Source of the DNA: Pseudomonadota bacterium
GTDB lineage: Bacteria > Pseudomonadota > Alphaproteobacteria > Reyranellales > Reyranellaceae
Direction of reading: 5' to 3'
Length of the DNA: 5,112 bases
NCBI GenBank assembly: GCA_023436825.1
Contig: JAEZHS010000092.1
Location: 1-5,112, forward strand
Below are positions 1-5,112 of this stretch, one piece after another (the first letter of the stretch is position 1; every line of letters begins with the position of its first letter). Below the pieces are notes generated by a model that worked only from the letters and a program-made list of their open reading frames with translations, made no database searches and was not told the DNA's origin. Made by a program: the position numbers and the translations under genes.

Positions 1-37
1 GTCCACAAGAGCATGAGTAGGCGCGCCCCCAGCGAAA

Positions 38-1309
38 CTACTCGGCCGCCTGCTGCTTGCCCTTCTTCTCTTGCTCCTCCTTTTCCTTCTCCTGGAGGAG
101 CTTGGGCAGGGCGGCGTTGGCGGCGGCGAAGCGTGGGGCGGTGGTGACCTTGAGCGCCTCGACCGCGTCCTTGTTCTCCATGATCTTGGCCATGATGGCC
201 TGGCCCGCGCGGTCGAACACGGCGCGGTTGTCGATCAGGAACTTCTGCGATTCGCGGAGCTTTGTGACGTAGCCGTTGATCTCGGGGATCACGTAGCGCG
301 CCACCATGTCCCAGCTGCGCATGGTGTTCTCGGGGTTGGCCCAGTCGTGCACGAAGCCGACCACCGTGCCGAAGCCGCCGCTCTTCTCGTAGACCGACTT
401 GATCACCTTCACGAGGTCGTCGGGCGTGCCGATCACCGAGGACGCGCCGTCGACGAACGCCGTATTGTCGACCGCCTCGTCGGGCGAGTTGAACGGCTTG
501 TCGCCCGGCCGCTGCAGCGTGCCGACGATGTATTCGTTGTGCCAGCGCATCAGGCCGTGGCGGGCTTCCTCGCGTGCCTTCTCGCGCGTCTCGGCGACGT
601 GCCAGGAGAGCAGCACGCGCCAGTGCTTGCGGTCGACCTTCTGGCCGTGCTTGGCCGCCGACTGCTCGGCGAAGCCCCATTGCGTCGGCAGCGACAGCAG
701 GCCCTGCGCCGACATCGAGCCCAGCGAGATGATGCCGATGCCGTACTTGCCGGCGAGCGTCATGCCGGAGGGGCTGACCTGCGAGGCCACGACGAACTCC
801 ATGTCCTCCTGCAGCGGCAGCAGCTGCAGCGCCGCGTCCTGCAGCGTGTACCAGTCGGTCTTGTGGGTGATGCGCTCGCCCTTGAACAGGCGGCGGATGA
901 TGCCGATCGCCTCGTCCTGGCGGTCGCGCTGCGTCATCGGATCGATGCCGAGCGTGTGGGCGTCCGACGGCAGCGCGCCGGGGCCCGAACCGAAGATCGC
1001 GCGCCCGCCCGTCATGTGGTCGAGCTGCACCATGCGCTGCGCCACGTTGTAGGGATGGTGGTAGGGCAGGGAGATCACGCCGGTGCCGAGCTTGATGCGC
1101 TTGGTGCGCTCGCCGGCGGCGGCCAGGAACATCTCGGGCGAGGCGATCATCTCCCAGCCCGACGAGTGGTGCTCGCCGCACCAGAACTCGTCGTAACCCA
1201 GCTCGTCCAGGTGCTCGACGAACTTGAGGTCGCGCCGGAACTGCAGGGTGGGGTTTTCGCCGATCGGATGATGGGGCGCGAGGAACGCGCCGAAGCCCAT
1301 GCGAGGCAT
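38..1309 (-). CDS. Luciferase-like flavin-dependent monooxygenase (limonene 1,2-monooxygenase-like)
   Basis: A 423-residue member of the bacterial luciferase-like (LLM) superfamily. These cytosolic TIM-barrel enzymes use reduced FMN from a partner reductase, plus O2, to oxygenate small organic substrates. Visible family signatures are the N-terminal GAFLAPHHPIGENP (7-20), the WCGEHHSSGWE block (43-53), the long conserved stretch LGTGVISLPYHHPYNVAQ (74-91) followed by FGSGPGALPSDAH (106-118), and VIGTPDDL (292-299) near the end of the barrel. I recognise the N-terminal style from limonene 1,2-monooxygenase-like proteins, but the substrate cannot be read from sequence. The start is set by an AGGAG Shine-Dalgarno 7 nt upstream; the open frame continues far upstream, but only as a shadow of the SDR gene. 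An in-frame Met4 is an alternative start. The last 20 or so residues are very rich in Lys, Glu and Gln and are probably a flexible tail. No flavin reductase gene is in the window. The gene is divergent from the SDR operon. Confidence 0.93.
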   Translation of the reverse strand: MPRMGFGAFLAPHHPIGENPTLQFRRDLKFVEHLDELGYDEFWCGEHHSSGWEMIASPEMFLAAAGERTKRIKLGTGVISLPYHHPYNVAQRMVQLDHMTGGRAIFGSGPGALPSDAHTLGIDPMTQRDRQDEAIGIIRRLFKGERITHKTDWYTLQDAALQLLPLQEDMEFVVASQVSPSGMTLAGKYGIGIISLGSMSAQGLLSLPTQWGFAEQSAAKHGQKVDRKHWRVLLSWHVAETREKAREEARHGLMRWHNEYIVGTLQRPGDKPFNSPDEAVDNTAFVDGASSVIGTPDDLVKVIKSVYEKSGGFGTVVGFVHDWANPENTMRSWDMVARYVIPEINGYVTKLRESQKFLIDNRAVFDRAGQAIMAKIMENKDAVEALKVTTAPRFAAANAALPKLLQEKEKEEQEKKGKQQAAE

Positions 1310-1316
1310 GTCTATG

Positions 1317-1321
1317 CTCCT
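1317..1321 (-). promoter_or_regulatory. Shine-Dalgarno of the LLM monooxygenase gene
   Basis: On the minus strand AGGAG lies 7 nt before the ATG at 1309. It decides the start inside an open frame that extends to 1843 without a stop codon. Confidence 0.75.
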
Positions 1322-1368
1322 GTTCGTTGATAAACGGGTAACATGCCGGGCCGGCGGGGTCGACAACC

Positions 1369-1375
1369 GGAGGGG
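1369..1375 (+). promoter_or_regulatory. Shine-Dalgarno of the SDR gene
   Basis: GGAGGGG with GGAGG ending 5 nt before the ATG at 1379. This favours that start over the in-frame ATG at 1343, which would add twelve residues rich in Arg and Gly that are not typical of an SDR N-terminus. Confidence 0.75.
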
Positions 1376-1378
1376 CGA

Positions 1379-2107
1379 ATGGCGGCGTTGAAGGGCAGGG
1401 TTGCACTGGTCACAGGCGGTTCGCGCGGCATCGGCCGGGCCATCGCGATTTCGCTGGCCGAAGCCGGCGCCGCCGTGGCCGTCAATTACCTGACCAAAGC
1501 GGCCGAGGCGACTGCCGTGGTCGCGGCGATCCACAAGCAGGGTGGTCGCGCGATCTCGGTCGGCGCCGACGTTTCCCAGGCCGTGGCGGTGAAGGGCATG
1601 GTGGCCGGCATCGAACGCGAGCTGGGACCTGTCGACATCCTGGTCAACAACGCCGGCATTGCCATCAACCGCCCCGTCGACGAGCTCACGGAGGACGACT
1701 TCGACCGAACCATGGCGGTGAACCTGAAGTCGGTGTTCCTCTGCACCCAGGCCGTGCTGCCCGGCATGCGCAGGCGCCGCTGGGGCCGCATCGTCAACAT
1801 CTCCTCCGGCGCAGCGCGCGGTGCAGGCGGCGTCGGGCCGCATTACAACGCCTCGAAAGCCGGCATGGAAGGCATGACCCGTGGCTACGCGGCACGGCTG
1901 GTGAAGGAGGGCATCACCGTGAACGCGGTAGCGCCGTCGTTGATCCAGACCGACATGGCGGGCGCGGTCGCCTCGTCGGCGTCGCGCATCCCGCTGGGCC
2001 GCTTCGGCACGCCCGAGGAATGCGCCCAGGTGGTCATGATGCTGATCGGCAACGAGTACATGACAGGCCAGACGGTCGCGTTGAGCGGCGGCCTCTCATT
2101 CCTGTGA
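1379..2107 (+). CDS. Short-chain dehydrogenase/reductase (FabG-like, probably NADP-dependent)
   Basis: A complete classical SDR of 242 residues, the normal family length. It is a cytosolic NAD(P)-dependent oxidoreductase acting on an alcohol or carbonyl group. The cofactor motif TGGSRGIG is at 12-19, NNAG at 90-93, and the catalytic tetrad is N115, S143, Y156 and K160 (in YNASK). An Arg within the glycine motif and Asn rather than Asp at the end of the second strand (VNYL, 35-38) suggest NADP(H), as in 3-oxoacyl-ACP reductase. Overall it resembles FabG and acetoacetyl-CoA reductases, but many catabolic dehydrogenases look the same, and there are no fatty-acid synthesis or polyhydroxybutyrate genes beside it. 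VAPSLIQTDM (184-193) has Ser where the family commonly has Gly. It is the first gene of the plus-strand string, and its stop lies 10 nt before the GST start. Confidence 0.93.
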   Translation: MAALKGRVALVTGGSRGIGRAIAISLAEAGAAVAVNYLTKAAEATAVVAAIHKQGGRAISVGADVSQAVAVKGMVAGIERELGPVDILVNNAGIAINRPVDELTEDDFDRTMAVNLKSVFLCTQAVLPGMRRRRWGRIVNISSGAARGAGGVGPHYNASKAGMEGMTRGYAARLVKEGITVNAVAPSLIQTDMAGAVASSASRIPLGRFGTPEECAQVVMMLIGNEYMTGQTVALSGGLSFL

Positions 2108-2122
2108 TGGCGTTCCTGTGAT
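2099..2122 (+). repeat. Short direct repeat at the SDR/GST junction
   Basis: The 10-mer TTCCTGTGAT occurs at 2099-2108 and again at 2113-2122, a 14-bp period. The first copy contains the SDR stop codon (TGA, 2105-2107) and the second contains the GTG start of the GST gene (2118-2120). It may be a small tandem duplication or may be chance. Confidence 0.6.
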
Positions 2123-2714
2123 CCGCATCCTCGGCAAGGCCTCGTCGATCAACGTACGCAAGGTCCTGTGGACCTGCGAGGAGATCGGCATCGCCTACAG
2201 CCGCGCCGACGACGGCCCGGAGCTCGAGCAGAACCCCAACGGCCTGGTGCCGGTGATCGTCGACGGCGACTTCGTACTGTGGGAGAGCAACAGCATCATC
2301 CGCTATCTCGCCAACAAATGGACGGCGCACACGCTGCTGCCGACCGAGCCGCGGGCGCGCGCCGAGGTCGACCGCTGGATCGACTGGCAGGCGACGGAGT
2401 TCAACAGCACTTGGCGTTACGCCTTTTCGGCGATCGTGCGCCGCAATCCGGCTTTCAATGATCCGCGTGACATCGATGCCTCGAAGAAGCAGTGGACGCG
2501 CATGGTGGCGATCCTCGACAGCCAGCTCGCGCACACCGGCGGCCATGTCGCGGGCGCGGCCTTCACCCTGGCCGACATCCCGATCGGTCTGTCGGTAAAT
2601 CGCTGGTTCATGACGCCGTTCGACCGGCCGGCGTTTCCCCATGTCGAGGCCTACTATGAGCGGCTGAGCGCACGGCCGGCGTTCGTCCGGCATGGCCGCA
2701 ACGGGATCGCATAG
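2118..2714 (+). CDS. Glutathione S-transferase-like protein
   Basis: A 198-residue cytosolic GST-fold protein. The N-terminal thioredoxin-like domain (about 1-68) carries ASSINVRKVLW (8-18) with candidate catalytic Ser9/Ser10, LVPV with the cis-proline at P45, and the glutathione-binding E56-S57 in WESNSIIRYL. The helical domain follows from about 75 and includes the FTLADIP element (149-155) with conserved D153. Expected activity is conjugation of glutathione to an electrophile such as an epoxide, or a lyase or isomerase reaction; the substrate is unknown. The start is GTG: no ATG suits this frame, and translation from here gives the canonical first strand. No strong Shine-Dalgarno is visible, so translation is probably coupled to the SDR gene ending 10 nt upstream. 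An ATG overlapping the SDR stop (2107) opens only a four-codon frame. The loop between residues 28 and 38 looks shorter than usual for GSTs with this signature. The stop codon directly abuts the next gene. Confidence 0.9.
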   Translation: MIRILGKASSINVRKVLWTCEEIGIAYSRADDGPELEQNPNGLVPVIVDGDFVLWESNSIIRYLANKWTAHTLLPTEPRARAEVDRWIDWQATEFNSTWRYAFSAIVRRNPAFNDPRDIDASKKQWTRMVAILDSQLAHTGGHVAGAAFTLADIPIGLSVNRWFMTPFDRPAFPHVEAYYERLSARPAFVRHGRNGIA

Positions 2715-4013
2715 ATGACGCCGACCGAACGCCTGCTCGCCTTGTGGGATTATCTCGGTATCGGCGCGGCGCATGTCGCCACACAGATGCCCGGCGACAT
2801 AGCGGGCCTCGCCGCGGGCTTCGGCTCGCGATTGGCCGGAGTCGTGCTCTGCGTGCCGACCCGCCTCGATCCGCTTGCCTTCGGGGCGCTGCCCAAGCGC
2901 CTGCTGATGATCTGCGGCGACGGCGGCCTGACCGCTGACGTGACGGCGCGCGCCGAAGCGCTGCTGCCCGGCTCGCGGCGGATGGTGCTTGCGGGTTACG
3001 ACGCGCCCGGCTGGGCGGACGCCGTGGCCGACCGCACTGACGAGATCGTGCAGGCGATGTCGGGCTTCCTGAGAAACATCAACGCCGACGTTCCGACGAG
3101 CCCGGCGCGCGAAGGCAATCACGCCGGCATCTCCTACCGCATCGAAGGCGCCGGCCCGGCCCTGGTGCTGCTGCCGTTCTTCCTGGCGCCGTCGCAATGG
3201 TCGCCGGCGGTCGAGCGCCTGGCGCGGCAGTTCACGGTCATCACCCTGGGCGGAGCGCACCTCGGCGGCGTGGCGACGCTCGAGGACCGCGCCCGAGCGC
3301 CGACCTACCAGGCGATGTTCAGGACGCTGATCGACCTTTTGGCGCCCAAGCCGGGCGAAGCGATCCTCGATGTCGGCTGCGGGGCGGGCTCGTTGGATCG
3401 GTTGTTGGCCGCGCGCCTGGGCAGGGCCAACCCGATCACGGCGATCGATACCAATGGCTTTCTATTGCGCGAGGCCGAGGCGCTTGCGAAGGCGGATGGC
3501 CTCGACGGCCTCATCCGATTCACGCCAGGCAATGCAGAAGCACTGCCGTTCACCGATGCCTCGTTCGACTGCATCTTCTCGGTGACGGTGCTGGAGGAGT
3601 GCGACGCCGACCGTGCGCTCGCCGAGATGATGCGCGTGGCGCGGCCGGGCGGGCGCATCGGCGTGATCGTGCGGTCGATCGACTTGCCGCAATGGTGGAG
3701 CGTCGACGTGCCCGAAGCGCTGCGCCAACGGGCGGTGACGCCGCCGCAGTCCGTCGGCGCGAAGGGGGTTGCCGATGCCAGCCTGTATCGGCGCGTCCGG
3801 CAGGCAGGCTTGCGCGACCTCACCTGCTTTCCCGCCCTGGTGACCCTGGATCGGCCCGAGGGCCCGATCTGGCGCTATCGCGAAGATCACCTGACGGCGC
3901 AGCTTTCGCCGCCGGAACTGGCTGCCTGGCAGGCCGCGCGCAGCGCCGCCACAGACCAGGATCTCCTGTTCATGGCCCATCCCATGCACTGTGTCGTTGG
4001 ACGCAAGCCGTGA
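2715..4013 (+). CDS. Fusion of degenerate alpha/beta-hydrolase segments with a SAM-dependent methyltransferase
   Basis: A 432-residue protein in three parts. Residues 1-120 read like the C-terminal half of an alpha/beta-hydrolase: the helix LLALWDYLGIGAAHV, a nucleophile-elbow position reading TQMPGD (23-28) where GxSxG would be expected, a strand LLMICGDGG (63-71), and GYDAPGW (94-100) where the catalytic His would lie. The hydrolase is therefore probably inactive. Residues 136-200 read like the N-terminal half of such a hydrolase (GISYRIEGAGPALVLLPFF, then a strand VITLGG). From about 205 comes a complete class I methyltransferase: motif I ILDVGCGAG (217-225), acidic D245 at the end of the second strand, GNAEALPF (272-279), FDCIFSV (284-290) and RPGG (310-313). 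It probably transfers methyl from S-adenosylmethionine to an unknown acceptor in the cytosol. Its ATG follows the GST stop with no gap, behind a weak GGGA, so translation is probably coupled. The methyltransferase assignment is strong; the hydrolase assignment rests on motif layout. Confidence 0.88.
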   Translation: MTPTERLLALWDYLGIGAAHVATQMPGDIAGLAAGFGSRLAGVVLCVPTRLDPLAFGALPKRLLMICGDGGLTADVTARAEALLPGSRRMVLAGYDAPGWADAVADRTDEIVQAMSGFLRNINADVPTSPAREGNHAGISYRIEGAGPALVLLPFFLAPSQWSPAVERLARQFTVITLGGAHLGGVATLEDRARAPTYQAMFRTLIDLLAPKPGEAILDVGCGAGSLDRLLAARLGRANPITAIDTNGFLLREAEALAKADGLDGLIRFTPGNAEALPFTDASFDCIFSVTVLEECDADRALAEMMRVARPGGRIGVIVRSIDLPQWWSVDVPEALRQRAVTPPQSVGAKGVADASLYRRVRQAGLRDLTCFPALVTLDRPEGPIWRYREDHLTAQLSPPELAAWQAARSAATDQDLLFMAHPMHCVVGRKP

Positions 4014-4020
4014 TGTGGGT

Positions 4021-4026
4021 GAGGGG
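4021..4026 (+). promoter_or_regulatory. Shine-Dalgarno favouring the start at 4031
   Basis: GAGGGG lies just upstream of ATG 4031 (GAGG is 6 nt away). The alternative ATG at 4013 overlaps the preceding stop as TGATG and has no clear Shine-Dalgarno, but could be used by translational coupling and would add six residues. Confidence 0.5.
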
Positions 4027-4030
4027 TCGC

Positions 4031-4516
4031 ATGGACAGAATGATCGGTGTCGCCGTCGCCTTGATGACGGGATGTGCTCTGGCGTCGTGTCCAGCGCTCG
4101 CCGCCGACCGCAAGATCAGGCCGCTGCCGGCGGATCAATGCCGGGCGCTGGCCGACACGCTGGGCAAGGCCGCCGCCATTCCGCTCTCGGCCAGGATCGG
4201 CAAGCCGGCTTTTCCGACCGGCGTGAGCGGCGACGCCTGCCTGCTCTCGGGCAAGGCGACCGGACTGGCGATCGGGTTCATGGCGGCACAGGACAGGCTC
4301 GACCGTTCGATCGCAGGGTGGCGGCGCGTGCCGGACTACGATGCCGACGGGCCCTACGGCACCGTCAAGGGATTCACCAGGGGAGAGGCGACGCTCCTGT
4401 ATCAGCTCGAGACCGACCCGCCTGCCGGAACCTGCGAAGACATCGTCATCGCCGACTGCGAGGTGCCTCGCGCGCGATGGCATTGGGCCCTCGAAGTCGT
4501 CGGCTTCCTCCAGTAA
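4031..4516 (+). CDS. Small exported protein of unknown function, possibly a lipoprotein
   Basis: I do not recognise the family. The 161-residue product has an N-terminal export signal: a short basic start (MDRM), a hydrophobic core IGVAVALMTGCA (5-16), then LASC (17-20), which fits a lipobox with Cys20, directly followed by PALAAD (21-26), which fits a signal peptidase I site. Either an outer-membrane or periplasmic lipoprotein or a soluble periplasmic protein is possible. The mature part has four cysteines (37, 70, 135, 143), enough for two disulfides, and aromatic-rich segments such as GWRRVPDYDADGPYG (96-110) and ARWHWALEVVGF (148-159). No catalytic motif stands out. It lies 17 nt after the methyltransferase stop (or overlaps it by one base if the ATG at 4013 is used), so it is in the same operon. 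The export signal sets it apart from its cytosolic neighbours. Reality of the gene is supported by the signal peptide and tight spacing; its function is unknown. Confidence 0.8.
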   Translation: MDRMIGVAVALMTGCALASCPALAADRKIRPLPADQCRALADTLGKAAAIPLSARIGKPAFPTGVSGDACLLSGKATGLAIGFMAAQDRLDRSIAGWRRVPDYDADGPYGTVKGFTRGEATLLYQLETDPPAGTCEDIVIADCEVPRARWHWALEVVGFLQ

Positions 4517-4540
4517 GCTCCCGTCAACGCGCCCAAGTGA

Positions 4541-4548
4541 AGGAAGGA
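4541..4548 (+). promoter_or_regulatory. Shine-Dalgarno of the cupin gene
   Basis: AGGAAGGA ends 5 nt before ATG 4554. It fixes the start; the open frame runs further upstream to 4341 but overlaps the exported-protein gene there and reads as low-complexity Ser/Arg/Pro sequence. Confidence 0.8.
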
Positions 4549-4553
4549 ATGCC

Positions 4554-5072
4554 ATGGGCTACACACTCGAACAGCTGAGCGACGACATCCGCGCCGCCCT
4601 GAAGGCCGACCCCGGCGTCGGTGGCAAGCACGCTGTCGTCAAACTCGTCTCCAAGGTCCTGCTCGACAAGGAATTCGTCGACAAGCACCTGAGGGCCGAA
4701 GACTGCAAGCCGCGCAAGGTGCTGTTCGAGGATCCCGAGCTCGGCTTCTGTGTCTGCGGCCATGTCTACGAGAAGCCGGCGCACGGCGAGCCGCACGATC
4801 ACGGCTCGAGCTGGGCGATCTATGGCCTGGCGGTGGGCGACACCGAGATGACCGACTGGCGCATCGTGCGCAAGGGCGATGCGACGTCACCGTCGCTGGT
4901 CGAGCCGGAGCGGACCTACGCGCTGAAGCCGGGCGACGCGCACTTCTACGATGTCGGCGTCGTGCATTCGCCCAAGCGCGACGGGCTCACCAAGCTGGTG
5001 CGCATCGAAGGCGCCAACCTCGACCGCATCAAGCGCTCCAACATCAAGAAGGCCGCGAAGGTCGAGGCCTGA
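4554..5072 (+). CDS. Cupin-fold protein, probable metal-dependent enzyme
   Basis: A 172-residue protein with a helical N-terminal region (about 1-50) and a single double-stranded beta-helix (about 55-152). Cupin motif 1 is the HDHGSSWAIYGLAVG segment (81-95), giving the metal ligands H81 and H83. Motif 2 is LKPGDAHFYDVGVVHSP (124-140), giving H130 in the PGDxH position, with H138 as an alternative or extra ligand. The usual motif-1 glutamate is not in place, so a three-histidine iron centre like that of cysteine dioxygenase and related thiol dioxygenases is a reasonable guess. Substrate and activity are not established, and a non-enzymatic cupin is possible. The tail (from about 155) is rich in Lys and Arg. 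It follows the exported-protein gene by 37 nt, the largest gap in the string, and has its own strong Shine-Dalgarno; a hairpin lies 14 nt past its stop. Cys66 and Cys68 form a CVC pair near the first strand of the barrel. Confidence 0.88.
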   Translation: MGYTLEQLSDDIRAALKADPGVGGKHAVVKLVSKVLLDKEFVDKHLRAEDCKPRKVLFEDPELGFCVCGHVYEKPAHGEPHDHGSSWAIYGLAVGDTEMTDWRIVRKGDATSPSLVEPERTYALKPGDAHFYDVGVVHSPKRDGLTKLVRIEGANLDRIKRSNIKKAAKVEA

Positions 5073-5086
5073 CAGTCTTCCGGATC

Positions 5087-5104
5087 GCGAGCCTCCAGGC
5101 TCGC
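5087..5104 (+). terminator. Hairpin after the cupin gene, possible terminator
   Basis: GCGAGCCT-CC-AGGCTCGC is a perfect 8-bp inverted repeat; physically it would form a 7-bp GC-rich stem with a TCCA loop. It starts 14 nt after the last stop codon of the string. The sequence after it (TCATGAGT, then the window ends) has no T-run, so a classic intrinsic terminator is not proven; it could also act as a 3' stabilising stem. Confidence 0.55.
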
Positions 5105-5112
5105 TCATGAGT

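Larger units (their letters stand above)
1310..1378. promoter_or_regulatory. Divergent intergenic promoter region
   Basis: The 69 bp between the divergent monooxygenase and SDR genes must carry at least part of both promoters. For the minus strand a weak candidate is TTGTCG (1361-1366) and TGTTAC (1338-1343) with a 17-nt spacer, which would place transcription start just upstream of the AGGAG site. Each box matches only about half of the sigma-70 consensus. No convincing plus-strand -35/-10 pair is visible; GATAAA at 1329-1334 is the only -10-like core. The short inverted repeat CGTT-N4-AACG at 1325-1336 is a possible operator. The region's function is inferred from its position; the individual boxes are speculative. 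Confidence 0.45.

Noticed and set aside
20..27. GGCGCGCC palindrome downstream of the monooxygenase stop, considered as a terminator stem
   Set aside because: It has no loop and no T-run; such palindromes are common in GC-rich DNA.
71..1330. Long plus-strand open frame (419 codons) opposite the monooxygenase gene
   Set aside because: It is a GC-rich antisense shadow: the translation is low-complexity, rich in Arg, Ala, His and Val, with no domain, while the minus strand encodes a clear luciferase-like enzyme.
1310..1843. N-terminal extension of the monooxygenase reading frame across the intergenic region and the SDR
   Set aside because: The sequence there is antisense to the SDR and low-complexity; the luciferase-like domain starts at 1309 with its own Shine-Dalgarno.
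2034..3260. Minus-strand open frame of 408 codons across the SDR end, the GST and the methyltransferase fusion
   Set aside because: The translation is Arg/Gly/Ala-rich without motifs and is antisense to three genes with clear or partial family signatures.
3197..4030. In-frame upstream extension of the exported-protein frame inside the methyltransferase gene
   Set aside because: It is the shadow frame of the methyltransferase; the signal peptide begins near 4031 and a Shine-Dalgarno is present there.
3887..4555. Minus-strand open frame opposite the exported-protein gene
   Set aside because: It has no recognisable domain or ribosome binding site, and the opposite strand has a signal peptide, operon spacing and family-like composition.
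12..5112. CATGAGT at both window ends (12-18 and 5106-5112), as if a flanking direct repeat of a mobile element
   Set aside because: A 7-mer match is expected by chance at this length, and there is no transposase, integrase or inverted end repeat.

Overview
The window is high-GC DNA packed with genes and with strong codon bias. It looks like an accessory metabolic region of a free-living, high-GC Proteobacterium, probably an alphaproteobacterium (Rhizobiales or Rhodospirillales type). That placement is inferred from protein style and composition; there is no rRNA or other phylogenetic marker here. I see no tRNA, rRNA, insertion sequence, CRISPR array or phage gene.

Layout. Positions 38-1309 (minus strand) encode a 423-residue luciferase-like flavin-dependent monooxygenase of the limonene 1,2-monooxygenase-like type. 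A 69-bp intergenic region (1310-1378) separates it from a divergent plus-strand gene string. In order these are a FabG-like short-chain dehydrogenase (1379-2107), a glutathione S-transferase-like protein with a GTG start (2118-2714), a fusion of hydrolase-like segments with a SAM-dependent methyltransferase (2715-4013), a small exported protein with four cysteines in its mature part (4031-4516), and a cupin-fold probable metalloenzyme (4554-5072). The first four junctions are tight (10 nt, 0 nt and 17 nt gaps) and the last gap is 37 nt, so the five genes are probably one transcript. A perfect GC-rich hairpin follows the last gene.

How the genes may work together. The pairing of a possible epoxide-forming monooxygenase, an SDR and a GST recalls the logic of isoprene and other alkene catabolism: oxygenase makes the epoxide, GST opens it, dehydrogenase oxidises the adduct. 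This is inference only. The substrate is not visible from sequence, and the methyltransferase, exported protein and cupin are not explained by the model.

The most unusual item is the 432-residue methyltransferase fusion. Its N-terminal part reads as the back half of an alpha/beta-hydrolase without its catalytic residues, followed by the front half of a hydrolase, followed by a complete Rossmann methyltransferase. No confident new system is claimed.
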